DNA from: Gammaproteobacteria bacterium
Lineage (GTDB): Bacteria > Pseudomonadota > Gammaproteobacteria > Pseudomonadales > Pseudohongiellaceae
Reading direction: 5' to 3'
DNA: 62,312 bases
Assembly (NCBI GenBank): GCA_002723195.1
Contig: PBNR01000075.1
Coordinates: forward strand, 1-62,312
The notes below the pieces were generated by a model. It saw only the letters and a program-made list of their open reading frames with translations, did no database searches and had not been told where the DNA came from. The position numbers were made by a program, and so were the translations under genes. This document shows positions 7,661 through 15,755 of this stretch, piece after piece (the stretch's first letter is position 1; each line of letters opens with the position of its first letter).

Positions 7661-7798
7661 ATGAAAACTAGAATAAAAAAAGTATTGAAGACATTAAAAC
7701 CCCGTCCGCATTACAGCCAGTACTACTTGACAGACCGACGGTCTTGGTCAGACAGTTACGAACGAGAAATCGCAAAATATTTTTGGAGCAGGTTTTAA
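7661..7798 (+). CDS. small basic protein, 45 aa
   Basis: Missed by the ORF track because of size. ATG at 7661 follows GAAAGAAG, and the frame runs to TAA at 7796-7798. The product is basic and aromatic (starts MKTRIKKVLKTLKPRP; contains HYSQYY and ends KYFWSRF). A TTGACT element lies about 35 bases upstream without a clear -10, and a good intrinsic terminator begins 1 base after the stop, which together argue for a real, independently transcribed small gene or small RNA. No function is known. Confidence 0.5.
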   Translation: MKTRIKKVLKTLKPRPHYSQYYLTDRRSWSDSYEREIAKYFWSRF

Positions 7799-7799
7799 C

Positions 7800-7820
7800 C
7801 GAACACTTGTTCGTTTTTTT
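7800..7820 (+). terminator. intrinsic terminator
   Basis: CGAAC (7800-7804) pairs with GTTCG (7809-7813) around ACTT and is followed at once by seven T residues. It lies immediately after the small basic gene at 7661 and ends its transcript. Confidence 0.75.
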
Positions 7821-8271
7821 GCTCTTTTTATAACTAAGTCTTTTAAAAACTTATATTTTTTAATAATTTTAGTCGTTACTCTGTGATTTATGAGTTGAGA
7901 GTTTTTGGCCCTCCAAAAGGAGAAGCCAAAATTTACTCCGTATCATTATTGAGCGGTCGTAACAGGCACCTAGTATTCCGAATAAAAGAATGTGTCGGTC
8001 AGCGGGCATCCACATTTTGTCCAATTTTGCACGATCGCGATCGTACAAATATTTCATTCTGGTATTAGTGCTGACTGCTGCCAAGTTCCACCACAAAATG
8101 TAGTTCAGTGCGCCTCACCATAAGGCGTGAAAATCCAAGCCCTTCTTACGGGCGAATGACGCTGGTTAGGCGACAGGCTGTTTCACAGTGTCCTTGCCGT
8201 GGTGTCACTGAGCCAGATCGGATTTTTATTGTAGAAGCCGACCATACTCTCACAGGTTGAGGGTTGTCAAC
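7821..8271. other. non-coding region with palindrome and several hairpins
   Basis: About 450 bases with no convincing gene; the 75- and 61-residue frames here lack ribosome sites and protein character. It holds a 24-base near-palindrome (8026-8049) and a run of potential stems: CGCCT/AGGCG (8111-8127), GCCC/GGGC (8139-8153), CAGTG/CACTG (8186-8210) and AGGTTGA/TCAACCT (8254-8273), the last overlapping the terL stop. Candidate roles are packaging site, replication origin or structured RNA. Confidence 0.45.
8026..8049. repeat. 24-bp near-perfect palindrome
   Basis: The core ACGATCGCGATCGT (8031-8044) is a perfect 14-base palindrome. After one mismatch the symmetry continues on both sides (TTTG / CAAA), giving 11 of 12 matching arms. 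It lies in the gene-free stretch downstream of the terminase gene. It may be a protein-binding site such as a packaging or origin element. Confidence 0.6.
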
Positions 8272-9576
8272 CTAAACGATGATAGAAATTCTGCCTTTTT
8301 GTCGGTGACCTAATCCAGCGACCTCGTTAAAGCATCCTGAAGTGGCATCCACTTGGTCATCATGCCAACTTGCTTCGGGGAACGTAGCCATTTCATCAAG
8401 GAAGTCTGAGATCCATGGACCTCGTACTAGCCGCACATTGTTGTTTGCTACGGCGGCGGCAAATGGGCGTGCTCTTGTAGTTTTGTCTCCTGTGGATCGT
8501 ATCCCCATAAAGTCAGATCCCGGTAAAACGTAACGAGCGTATTGGTCTATAAGATTTTTACCGCTACTACCCGGTTCCATTTCCATTCTGATTGGAACAT
8601 GTGGTCCATCTACTTGAGCAGTTTCCGCAATGAGACGTTCAATGTCTGCACCAGTCTTTCTTACTCGTTGTATGTCAATTATATAAAAGATGCCTTTGTC
8701 GAATGCTCCCAACACACCAACAGTGAAGTCGGGGTCGGGGTTGACGTGTGAAGGTTCTGTTGCGGCGAGATCCCAAAAGCGACACCATTCTGGATTGGTG
8801 AAATCAGGAAGGTCTGTTGGTTCTTGGATTATGAAAGATTCCCTGTTGAAGAGTGAGCCTGAAGTCACTGCCCACCAGTCGCCATTCTCTAGTCGCTGTC
8901 TTTCTATCGGATCTATCTCTTGTAGCGCCCGCCGGTATGAGTCAGGATCAATGCCGGGATTGTCATCTAAGAAACTAGGAACAAAAATTCTGTCGTCATT
9001 GTCTTCTGCTTCTACGATAAATCTTTGACGAACCCAGTTTGGTGCAGGGTTGGATGCCGCACGCATTCTCAATGGAACTTCTGCTAGAGGTCCAGAGTTG
9101 GGTTTACGCAAACGAGAGAAGAGATAACGATAATCAAATTCTCTTATTTCAGTAACCTCATCCATTCCGATAAATTGAAACTCGGATGACTTGTATCTAA
9201 GATAGTCATTTTGATTATTTAAGTATCCAAAAGTGACTCTTGCGCCAGATGGGAATGTGGCTACATAAGTTGAGCCGTTCCATTTTATTTCGTCGTGTAC
9301 CTTCACCCATGAAAGAAATCTATCCATAAGAGCACCGGGTAGTGAGAGGTCGGCATAGGTGCGACGGAAAAGAATAGCAGAGTAATCAGGGATATCTACA
9401 TATTGCAGTGCCGCCATCAGAAGAGCAGAAGACTTCCCTCCACCTGCGGCACCTCCGAATAATGCTTCGAGAGCGGTAGATCTGAGGTATGTTTTTTGTG
9501 TTAAAGAAGGTTCTTCGGGGCAATATATTGGAGGCTTTGGTTGAAGGAACTCATAGATGTCTGTCCAATCGGTCAT
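8272..9576 (-). CDS. terL: terminase large subunit
   Basis: The motor that pumps DNA into the prohead and cuts the concatemer. The 434-residue protein has an N-terminal ATPase with Walker A GGAAGGGKS (residues 41-49) and Walker B FIGMDE (135-140), and a C-terminal RNase H-like nuclease with CRFWDLAATE (Asp269) and HDDQVDA near residue 410. It is encoded on the reverse strand while the portal and capsid genes run forward from a divergent start, and no recognisable small terminase is adjacent. There is only a weak ribosome site (AAAGTG) before the ATG. A 7-bp hairpin overlaps the stop. Confidence 0.95.
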   Translation of the reverse strand: MTDWTDIYEFLQPKPPIYCPEEPSLTQKTYLRSTALEALFGGAAGGGKSSALLMAALQYVDIPDYSAILFRRTYADLSLPGALMDRFLSWVKVHDEIKWNGSTYVATFPSGARVTFGYLNNQNDYLRYKSSEFQFIGMDEVTEIREFDYRYLFSRLRKPNSGPLAEVPLRMRAASNPAPNWVRQRFIVEAEDNDDRIFVPSFLDDNPGIDPDSYRRALQEIDPIERQRLENGDWWAVTSGSLFNRESFIIQEPTDLPDFTNPEWCRFWDLAATEPSHVNPDPDFTVGVLGAFDKGIFYIIDIQRVRKTGADIERLIAETAQVDGPHVPIRMEMEPGSSGKNLIDQYARYVLPGSDFMGIRSTGDKTTRARPFAAAVANNNVRLVRGPWISDFLDEMATFPEASWHDDQVDATSGCFNEVAGLGHRQKGRISIIV

Positions 9577-9630
9577 TTTGCGTTACACTTTCACTAGCCG
9601 TATACCTAATATTAATGGAGAGTAACTGTT

Positions 9631-9795
9631 ATGGACTTTAAAACACTTTTCTCCAGATCCACTATTGCTCATGTCTGCATGGTATCCGCTGTAATACTAT
9701 TAGGTTTAGGTTTTGCACAATTTGACATCGGTTGGGGTCTCGTTTCGTGGGGTCTCAGTTTAGGTGTATACGGCTATTTGTTAGGCGCTGAATAA
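9631..9795 (+). CDS. small membrane protein, 54 aa
   Basis: Below the ORF-track size limit. ATG at 9631 is preceded by GGAGAG (7-8 bases) and by a possible promoter TTACAC-N18-TAATAT. The product has a basic N-terminus (MDFKTLFSRS) and two hydrophobic segments (about residues 15-29 and 36-50) rich in Gly and Leu. The stop lies 2 bases before the portal ATG. It could be a holin or another inner-membrane protein, but neither charge pattern nor position proves that. Confidence 0.6.
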   Translation: MDFKTLFSRSTIAHVCMVSAVILLGLGFAQFDIGWGLVSWGLSLGVYGYLLGAE

Positions 9796-9797
9796 AT

Positions 9798-11996
9798 ATG
9801 GCATGGAATACAAGTAATAAAGCGTTAGGCGGAGGGGATAAAAAGTCCGTTTCTATTGGTGCCCCAATATCTTACAACTCAGGAATTACTGGCAAGCCCT
9901 ACTCTGATGGATGGGACATAGAACGTGCCTATCGTGAGGGTTTAGGAAAGGTTACTTGGGTATATAGGGCTATTGATGCTATTGCAAGTAATCAAGCAAG
10001 GCTTCCTATTATGTTCCTTGAGGACAACTCCCCGTATGGGGAACGAGTCCCACGGGAAAAAGAGAACAAAGAATTAACGACTCTTTTAAACCAACGTACT
10101 AATGATGGTGAAAGTTCTTTTGCTTTTCGTTATCGACTTTCATCTCAATTATTGATGAGTACTCGTGGGGTGTTCATAGAAATTGTTAGGGGTCGTGGTG
10201 GGACACCTGTTGCTTTGCATTTGTTACCCCCACAAAGCACGGCTCCAGTTCCAGATCAGAAAAAGTTTGTTTCTTCTTTTGAAGTAGAATTACCCGGAGG
10301 TAAGAAACAGAGGATTAATCCTAAGAATGTAATTTGGATTCGTCGTCCACATCCGCTTGATCCTTATTTGTCAATGACACCTATGGAATCTGCTGGTGTG
10401 GCAATTGAAACTGAACAATTGGCAAAACTTTATAATCGAAATTTTTTATTAAATGATGGTCGTCCGGGTGGGCTTTTAGTTTTACGAGGTCAGATAGATG
10501 AAGATGACAAGCAAGAACTTGCGGCGCGGTTTAGGGGGAATCTTTCTAGGACTGGTGGGATCGGTGTTATCTCATCCGATGATGGAGCAGATTTCGTTGA
10601 CACAGCGGCAAGTCCGAGAGATGCGGCGTGGGACACGCTCCGCCAAATCACCAAGGAAGAGATCCTTGCAGCATTTGGAGTGCCGGAATCAATAATAGGA
10701 AATGCTTCAGGTCGAACATTTGCTAATGCTGCTGAAGAAGGTCGTGTGTTTTGGGGTGAAACCATGGACCCGCACATCGAACTAATTTCAAGAGGACTTG
10801 ATGTATTGGATGATAAGTATTACATCACATTTGATACGTCTACTGTGCCGATATTAGAAATGGGTAAACAAGAACGTGATAGGTATTATTTGAACGAAGT
10901 TCAACAAGGTCTTATTACTCCTAATGAATATCGTGAAAGAACAGGAAAAGTAAAAGTAGATTCGTATCTTGCTGATTCCATGTTGGCTAGTCCTAACTTG
11001 GCACCTATTGGTAATACTGAAGAGGCAATGCCTAAAGAAGAAGCAATGCCTGCCGCACCGGGTGGTGTTCCGGGTGCTCCGGGTGCTCCTGCACCTGAGG
11101 GTCAAGCACCTACACCTGAAGGTCAAGCGGCTCCTCCAATACCAGAACCCAATGAAATGGCAGAACCAGACTTGCCGGATGGCGCTTTCCCTAAAGATGG
11201 AGTGCCAGAAGATATAGAAATTAAGAGGTTTGATCTAGAGGAATCTTGGGAAACCAAAGCCGCTCAAGACGTTGACCGTTGGGAAGCAATATTCAAGCGT
11301 TCACTCGAAAGATACTTTGAGCGTCAAGAACGAGTAGTAACAGAGAAGGTAAGCGGAGCAAAAGCAAAACGTCTTTTAAACACAGGAGAACTTAAAGTCG
11401 AAAACATCTTTGATATGGATGTTTGGAACAAGCAGTTACGAGAAGATCTTGGACCTGTAATCGAAGGCGCAATGATGGAGGCTTCCACCACGGCATTAAA
11501 GGAATCAGACGAGAAAATTGATACTTCAGAAGAAGAAGTTCAAGAATATGTCTCTTCTCAGTTGGATCGTGTAGAGAATGTCAATGAAACAACAAAGAAA
11601 GAACTAGCGGCGGCGATTCTTTTAGCCGCTTTATTGGTCGGTGATGATGAAAGTTCTGCTCCAATTTCTGCAAAAATAGCCCTTTTAGGGACAAGTGTTG
11701 CCGCAGTTTTTGCTGCTTTATTAACAAAAAGACTGCTTATGACCTCAGAAGTTGAGAGTAATGCGGCTTACAATGCTGGATTATTCTTTGGTGGAACTCG
11801 TGCGGGAGCATTGAATAAGACGTGGATTACCCGAAAAGATGCAAAAGTACGGGCTGGGCACGCTGTTATCGACAGTAAAACAGTGGATATTGCGGATAGT
11901 TTTAAATCAGGATCAATTTTAAGGTTCCCCGGTGATCCTTTAGCGCCACCTGAACTTGTTATTAACTGTCGTTGCTTAATCAAGTTTGGAGAATAG
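9798..11996 (+). CDS. portal protein fused to MuF-like head morphogenesis domain
   Basis: The portal is the dodecameric ring at the capsid vertex through which DNA passes. Residues 1 to about 400 look like an HK97/SPP1-type portal (WVYRAIDAIASNQARLP near the start; NFLLNDGRPGGLLVLRG; FGVPESIIGNASGRTFANA). Residues 405-470 are a Pro/Ala/Glu linker. The C-terminal 260 residues carry two hydrophobic stretches and then the MuF/gp7 signature KTWITRKDAKVRAGHAVIDS, RFPGDPLAPPE and NCRC. At 732 residues it is far longer than a plain portal because two usually separate head proteins are joined. The MuF part probably enters the capsid with the portal. Confidence 0.9.
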   Translation: MAWNTSNKALGGGDKKSVSIGAPISYNSGITGKPYSDGWDIERAYREGLGKVTWVYRAIDAIASNQARLPIMFLEDNSPYGERVPREKENKELTTLLNQRTNDGESSFAFRYRLSSQLLMSTRGVFIEIVRGRGGTPVALHLLPPQSTAPVPDQKKFVSSFEVELPGGKKQRINPKNVIWIRRPHPLDPYLSMTPMESAGVAIETEQLAKLYNRNFLLNDGRPGGLLVLRGQIDEDDKQELAARFRGNLSRTGGIGVISSDDGADFVDTAASPRDAAWDTLRQITKEEILAAFGVPESIIGNASGRTFANAAEEGRVFWGETMDPHIELISRGLDVLDDKYYITFDTSTVPILEMGKQERDRYYLNEVQQGLITPNEYRERTGKVKVDSYLADSMLASPNLAPIGNTEEAMPKEEAMPAAPGGVPGAPGAPAPEGQAPTPEGQAAPPIPEPNEMAEPDLPDGAFPKDGVPEDIEIKRFDLEESWETKAAQDVDRWEAIFKRSLERYFERQERVVTEKVSGAKAKRLLNTGELKVENIFDMDVWNKQLREDLGPVIEGAMMEASTTALKESDEKIDTSEEEVQEYVSSQLDRVENVNETTKKELAAAILLAALLVGDDESSAPISAKIALLGTSVAAVFAALLTKRLLMTSEVESNAAYNAGLFFGGTRAGALNKTWITRKDAKVRAGHAVIDSKTVDIADSFKSGSILRFPGDPLAPPELVINCRCLIKFGE

Positions 11997-11998
11997 TT

Positions 11999-12026
11999 AG
12001 TTTACTAAAACTACTTTAAGTAAACT
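11999..12026. other. 8-bp inverted repeat in portal-protease gap
   Basis: AGTTTACT (11999-12006) and AGTAAACT (12019-12026) form a perfect 8-bp stem with a 12-base loop in the 95-base gap between portal and protease genes. No T-run follows, so it is more likely an RNA processing or stability hairpin, or an operator, than a terminator. Promoter-like TTGTAC and TATATG lie downstream but are 19 bases apart. Confidence 0.4.
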
Positions 12027-12091
12027 CTTCACCACTGGCATTCAAATAAGTTGTACTATCTTGTTAATAGTTCGCTATATGAGGTACCACT

Positions 12092-13426
12092 ATGTCAGCA
12101 CTCACTTTTCCAGACGACACCGAAGTAGCAGATATCCAATTTAAAGCCCGTGCAGGTCAAGTAAACATTGATAAAGCACAGGGGATAGTTGAATGTTTTG
12201 TCGCTGCTATCGGCAATAAAGATTCAGTTGGAGACATCATCGTCCCCGGCGCTTTTGATGCTTCTTTAAAGCGTCGCAAGCCTCGTGTTGTATGGGGACA
12301 CAACTGGAACGAACCAATTGGAAAAGTGTTGGACATCAGTGAAGTGGCTCCTCGTGACCCCCGTCTTCCCGAAAAGATGAGATTAGCAGGTGTGGGAGGA
12401 CTCTACGCACGAGTTCAGTTCAATATGAATTCTCAAAGAGGTAAGGAAGCATTTGCAAATGTTTCCTTTTTTGGTGAAGAACAAGAATGGAGCATTGGTT
12501 ATAAAACACTTGATGCAGATTATGACTCCCAACATCAAGCAAATGTTTTAAAAGAGGTAGAACTTTACGAAGTTTCTCCGGTTTTGCATGGCGCTAATCA
12601 ATTGACAGGAACTCTGTCAGTTAAAGGCGGAGAAAATGCAGAATGCGGAACGGACGGTGAACTTTGTGCAGTTAAAGATTTCCTCGAAACAGAACCGATT
12701 GAACAGAAAACTCTAGAAACAGAAGAGGAAGTTACACAGTTGAAGCAAATGCTTGAAAAAGCAATCAACACTGCATTTGATCAAGAAGCCACGTTGTGGG
12801 ATTTTGATGATGCGAAGGCTGTGATAACAAAAAATGATGAGGCGTGGGTTATTTCGTACAGTTTCAATAAAGATGAAAATGAATTTTTGTTTTCACAACC
12901 TAAAGCAGCAGTGCTTGAAACTTTTGTTCGTGTTCTGGATGAAGATACGAAAACAGATTGTGGTTGTGGATGCAAGGGTGCTCCGGGTGGATGCCAAGAT
13001 GCAAAGTCTTTAGAAGATGACATGGAAGTCAAAGCGGGTCGAAAGATTTCTTCTCGTAATGTGCAAAAAATATCTCAAGTTATAGATATTTTGCAAAGCA
13101 TTGTTTCCGAAGTTATGCCTTCTGAAGGACCACTAGAGCGTAAAGAAGGACCAGAAGAGAAAGTTCTTCTCGCTGGAACATACGATACATATTCTGAAAG
13201 TCTTCCCTTTGAATGTAAAACGGAAGATGAAATAGTCGATGTTGTAGAAGCATTGGCTGGAGAAGGTGTTGCGGTTAAATTCCCAACTCCTGAAGCATTC
13301 GCCTCTGGTAATAAAACTCTTGAAGTTTTAATGCCAGAAGACGAGGAAGTAAAAGTAAGCGTTGCCCACGCAATGGGTAAGGCTTTGTCAAACATTGAAT
13401 GGTTAACAACCGAGCCTGCCCAATAG
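12092..13426 (+). CDS. HK97-family prohead protease (S78) with long C-terminal extension
   Basis: The protease that matures the prohead. The N-terminal 180 residues match peptidase family S78: FVAAIGNKDSVGDIIVPGAF, the catalytic His in PRVVWGHNWNEPIGKV, Ser in EWSIGYKTL, and the acidic residue in ELYEVSPVLHGAN. The other 260 residues are an unusual extension with a Cys-rich knot (DCGCGCKGAPGGC) and acidic helices, perhaps a built-in scaffold removed during maturation. 444 residues is about twice the usual length. It is followed 12 bases later by an acidic PepSY-bearing protein. Confidence 0.9.
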   Translation: MSALTFPDDTEVADIQFKARAGQVNIDKAQGIVECFVAAIGNKDSVGDIIVPGAFDASLKRRKPRVVWGHNWNEPIGKVLDISEVAPRDPRLPEKMRLAGVGGLYARVQFNMNSQRGKEAFANVSFFGEEQEWSIGYKTLDADYDSQHQANVLKEVELYEVSPVLHGANQLTGTLSVKGGENAECGTDGELCAVKDFLETEPIEQKTLETEEEVTQLKQMLEKAINTAFDQEATLWDFDDAKAVITKNDEAWVISYSFNKDENEFLFSQPKAAVLETFVRVLDEDTKTDCGCGCKGAPGGCQDAKSLEDDMEVKAGRKISSRNVQKISQVIDILQSIVSEVMPSEGPLERKEGPEEKVLLAGTYDTYSESLPFECKTEDEIVDVVEALAGEGVAVKFPTPEAFASGNKTLEVLMPEDEEVKVSVAHAMGKALSNIEWLTTEPAQ

Positions 13427-13438
13427 GAGTCAAAAATT

Positions 13439-15223
13439 ATGGCTGAAGAAAACAATACAGAAGAAGTTGAAACTGAAGAGAAAACTCTTGAGGATCAACT
13501 TGCTGCTTTAGAAGAGGTTGCAGCCTCTTTTGAAGACGAAGCGGAAACTAAAGCGGATGTGTCTAGTTATGCATCGGAAGATTCTGAAGGTGGTGAAGAA
13601 GAAGCCGCCGAAGAAGAAGCCGCCGAAGAAGAAGATTCTGAAGAAGAAGATTCTGAAGAAGAAGCCGTTGAAGAGGAAGCCGCCGAAGAAGAAGGCGTGG
13701 AAGCCAAGTCTGAAGAAGAAGACATGGAAGAAAAAGTTGCAGCAGCAGTTGAAGAGGTTCTTGCCGAAGGTGAAGAAGCCGATGAAAAAGCCGCAACTCT
13801 TACAGGTTTTCCTCATGATCGTGTAGTCCTAGATGATGAAGATCAAGAGGATGATTCAGAAGAATTGATGAAGCCTCCGGGTGGCATTGAAGATGCTAAA
13901 GAACACGGAGGCAAAAAGCGCCGTGTTGTTGTTGTAGAAATGGACCCCGATGACATCACTGACGACATGAAGGCTTATGTAGTTGAAGTGGATGACGATG
14001 AAAAAGCCATGGGCGAAGAAGAGCCTGTTGCTACAGTTCCAGTCGCTTCAGCAGGAGCACCTCCTGAATTAGCCGAAGAAGAAGCCGAAGAAGAAGAAGA
14101 AGACGAAGATGACGATATGAAAGGTTGGGGTAAGAAACCCGGCAAAAATCGTCTTGCTCGTTTAATGGCTTTGGCTAATGGTGATGATGACGAAGATGAA
14201 GATGAAAAAGAAGAAGTACCTAATCTTCCTACAGCCGTTTTGGTTGGCAAAGAAGACGAAGTACCTGAAAATGGTATTTATGGTCTTCTCGATCAAGATG
14301 CTTTGAATAATCGACTAGAACGACTTGGAACAGAGGCTAAATCTCTAAACAGTGATTCATTCCTTTGCTCTATAGAGCGATCTGTACGCACAGGAGATGT
14401 TTGCAATTTCTGTCGTGGCGGATGTGCCCAAGAAAAGGGACTTCCGGGTCTGTTGGAAATTGAAGTAATGGCTGAACAAGAATTCAAGGGAGAGGTTGTC
14501 GATTCAGGTTATGCACCAAAAGATGACATCTTCGTTTTGGATATAAAAACAGATGAAGGATATATCGAAAGTTATTATGCAGGAAATGGTTCTCCATTGG
14601 GATGGATCAGACTAGAAAATGACGTAGAAGAGAAAACTGCTGAAGAAGTGGAAGGAACTACAATTATTTCCTTCCAAGAAGCAGAACAAGTTGCCTTAAA
14701 GAACATTGAAGGCAAATCTCTTGGAGTCGATGTTGACATCTTTGAAGGTGCTGATGCATACGTTGTGGAAATCGACGGTACGGATGGAAAGTCTTACGAC
14801 GCTTATGTAGGTGTTGACGGACAGTTCCTTGGTTCGGACATGATCGACCTTAGTGATGACGAAGAAGCAGAGATCAAAGAGTTGATTGCTGAAAAAGATG
14901 CTCTTGAAGCAGAAGTAAAACTCAAGAGGATTTACAGCGGAGAGCAACTCAAAGATCTTATTGCTGACGGTCTTGCAATGGAAGATGGCATGTATCCAAT
15001 CGTTGTAGTCGATGATCTTTCCACGGCGATTACTGCTTCTGCTCGTACAAAGTCACAGGAAGTAAGAGATCACATCACAAAACGTGCAAATGAATTGGAA
15101 TCAACTGAACTTATTCCTGAAGAATGGGATGAAGTTAAGGCCGCTGAAGTAGCGGAGTTTGAGGCTTCTTTGATGGAACTTCAAATGATGGAAGTTGAAA
15201 CTGATAATACGGACACGGAGTGA
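13439..15223 (+). CDS. acidic structural/scaffold-like protein with PepSY-like domain
   Basis: A 594-residue protein between protease and giant genes. Residues 1-130 are extremely Glu-rich (tandem EEEAAEEE and DSEEE units, also visible as a GAAGAAGAAGCCGCC DNA repeat at 13590-13700), typical of a scaffold. A Cys motif (CNFCRGGC) lies near residue 320. Around residues 400-470 there is a PepSY-like unit (SFQEAEQVALKNIEGKSLGV, then YVVEIDGTDGKSYDAYVGVDG). The C-terminal unit (ADGLAMEDGMYPIVVVDDL...IPEEW) is related to the C-terminus of the protein at 27612. PepSY domains are known as protease inhibitors or chaperones, so control of the neighbouring prohead protease is an attractive inference. 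Confidence 0.75.
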   Translation: MAEENNTEEVETEEKTLEDQLAALEEVAASFEDEAETKADVSSYASEDSEGGEEEAAEEEAAEEEDSEEEDSEEEAVEEEAAEEEGVEAKSEEEDMEEKVAAAVEEVLAEGEEADEKAATLTGFPHDRVVLDDEDQEDDSEELMKPPGGIEDAKEHGGKKRRVVVVEMDPDDITDDMKAYVVEVDDDEKAMGEEEPVATVPVASAGAPPELAEEEAEEEEEDEDDDMKGWGKKPGKNRLARLMALANGDDDEDEDEKEEVPNLPTAVLVGKEDEVPENGIYGLLDQDALNNRLERLGTEAKSLNSDSFLCSIERSVRTGDVCNFCRGGCAQEKGLPGLLEIEVMAEQEFKGEVVDSGYAPKDDIFVLDIKTDEGYIESYYAGNGSPLGWIRLENDVEEKTAEEVEGTTIISFQEAEQVALKNIEGKSLGVDVDIFEGADAYVVEIDGTDGKSYDAYVGVDGQFLGSDMIDLSDDEEAEIKELIAEKDALEAEVKLKRIYSGEQLKDLIADGLAMEDGMYPIVVVDDLSTAITASARTKSQEVRDHITKRANELESTELIPEEWDEVKAAEVAEFEASLMELQMMEVETDNTDTE

Positions 15224-15227
15224 GAGT

Positions 15228-15482
15228 GTGTCTGATTCCGACGACATAAAGGCAGTAGTAAGACTTAACGCAGATGGGTCAATGACTCGTGTTGAACGTG
15301 TTTCGTCTTCTCAATCGTCTGATGATGACTGGCAAAAAGATCCGATGACTTTGCTTCTTATGGCTTATCGAGAAATGTTAAATAAGCCGGACTGTAGTCC
15401 TTTATTAGATCCTCTTATGGATGTAATAAGACAAAAAGAGCGGATGATGGTACAACGCAACAAACCAATGGAAGGTTATTAA
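15228..15482 (+). CDS. hypothetical protein, 84 aa
   Basis: The ORF track uses a TTG at 15195 that lies inside the previous gene. GTG at 15228 is better: GGAG lies 7 bases upstream and it starts just after the previous stop. The product begins with a Ser/Asp-rich stretch (VSDSDDIKAVVRLNADG) and ends with a Met-rich helical tail (RQKERMMVQRNKPMEGY). It lies in a row of capsid-module genes with tiny gaps. Unknown; possibly a minor head or scaffold component. Confidence 0.65.
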   Translation: MSDSDDIKAVVRLNADGSMTRVERVSSSQSSDDDWQKDPMTLLLMAYREMLNKPDCSPLLDPLMDVIRQKERMMVQRNKPMEGY

Positions 15483-15485
15483 ACC

Positions 15486-15740
15486 ATGGATAAGAAAAGT
15501 TATTTCGACCCGAATCTGGGAAGGATTGTGCATGTAGGTGAAGAGCCAGAGGCTCCTGCTCCTGCTCCCGCTCCAGAACCAGAGCCTGAGGCTGAAGCCA
15601 CAGGTGAAAGGGCGAGAAATGATAAAGGTCATTACGTGAAGGATGATCCAAATACGGCTGATGTTAATGAGGCATATGTAGACGGAAAAACTCCAACAAA
15701 GAAAAAGGCCGCAGCAAAGAAAAACACAAAGAAAAAGTAA
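15486..15740 (+). CDS. small Pro/Ala- and Lys-rich structural protein, 84 aa
   Basis: Three parts can be seen: an N-terminal YFDPNLGRIVHVGEE segment, a Pro/Ala/Glu repeat linker (PAPAPAPEPEPE), and a segment KGHYVKDDPNTADVNEAYVDG followed by a Lys-rich tail (KKKAAAKKNTKKK). The KGxxVxDDPxTxxVNEAxV pattern followed by Lys recurs in small phage head or decoration proteins and at capsid protein tails, though I cannot name the family. The Lys tail could bind packaged DNA. It sits 3 bases after the previous gene. Confidence 0.65.
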   Translation: MDKKSYFDPNLGRIVHVGEEPEAPAPAPAPEPEPEAEATGERARNDKGHYVKDDPNTADVNEAYVDGKTPTKKKAAAKKNTKKK

Positions 15741-15755
15741 TCACCCTAAGGGAGT

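Noticed and set aside
7869-8096. 75-residue reverse ORF and overlapping 61-residue forward ORF (7883-8068)
   Set aside because: Alternative starts without ribosome sites, no protein pattern, and they cross the palindrome; non-coding is more likely.
8101-8273. group I intron or tmRNA
   Set aside because: No P/Q/R/S core sequences and no tmRNA tag frame or tRNA-like ends.
13508-13826. Phe- and Lys-rich ORFs in both strands
   Set aside because: Artefacts of the GAAGAAGAA repeat in the acidic protein gene read in other frames.
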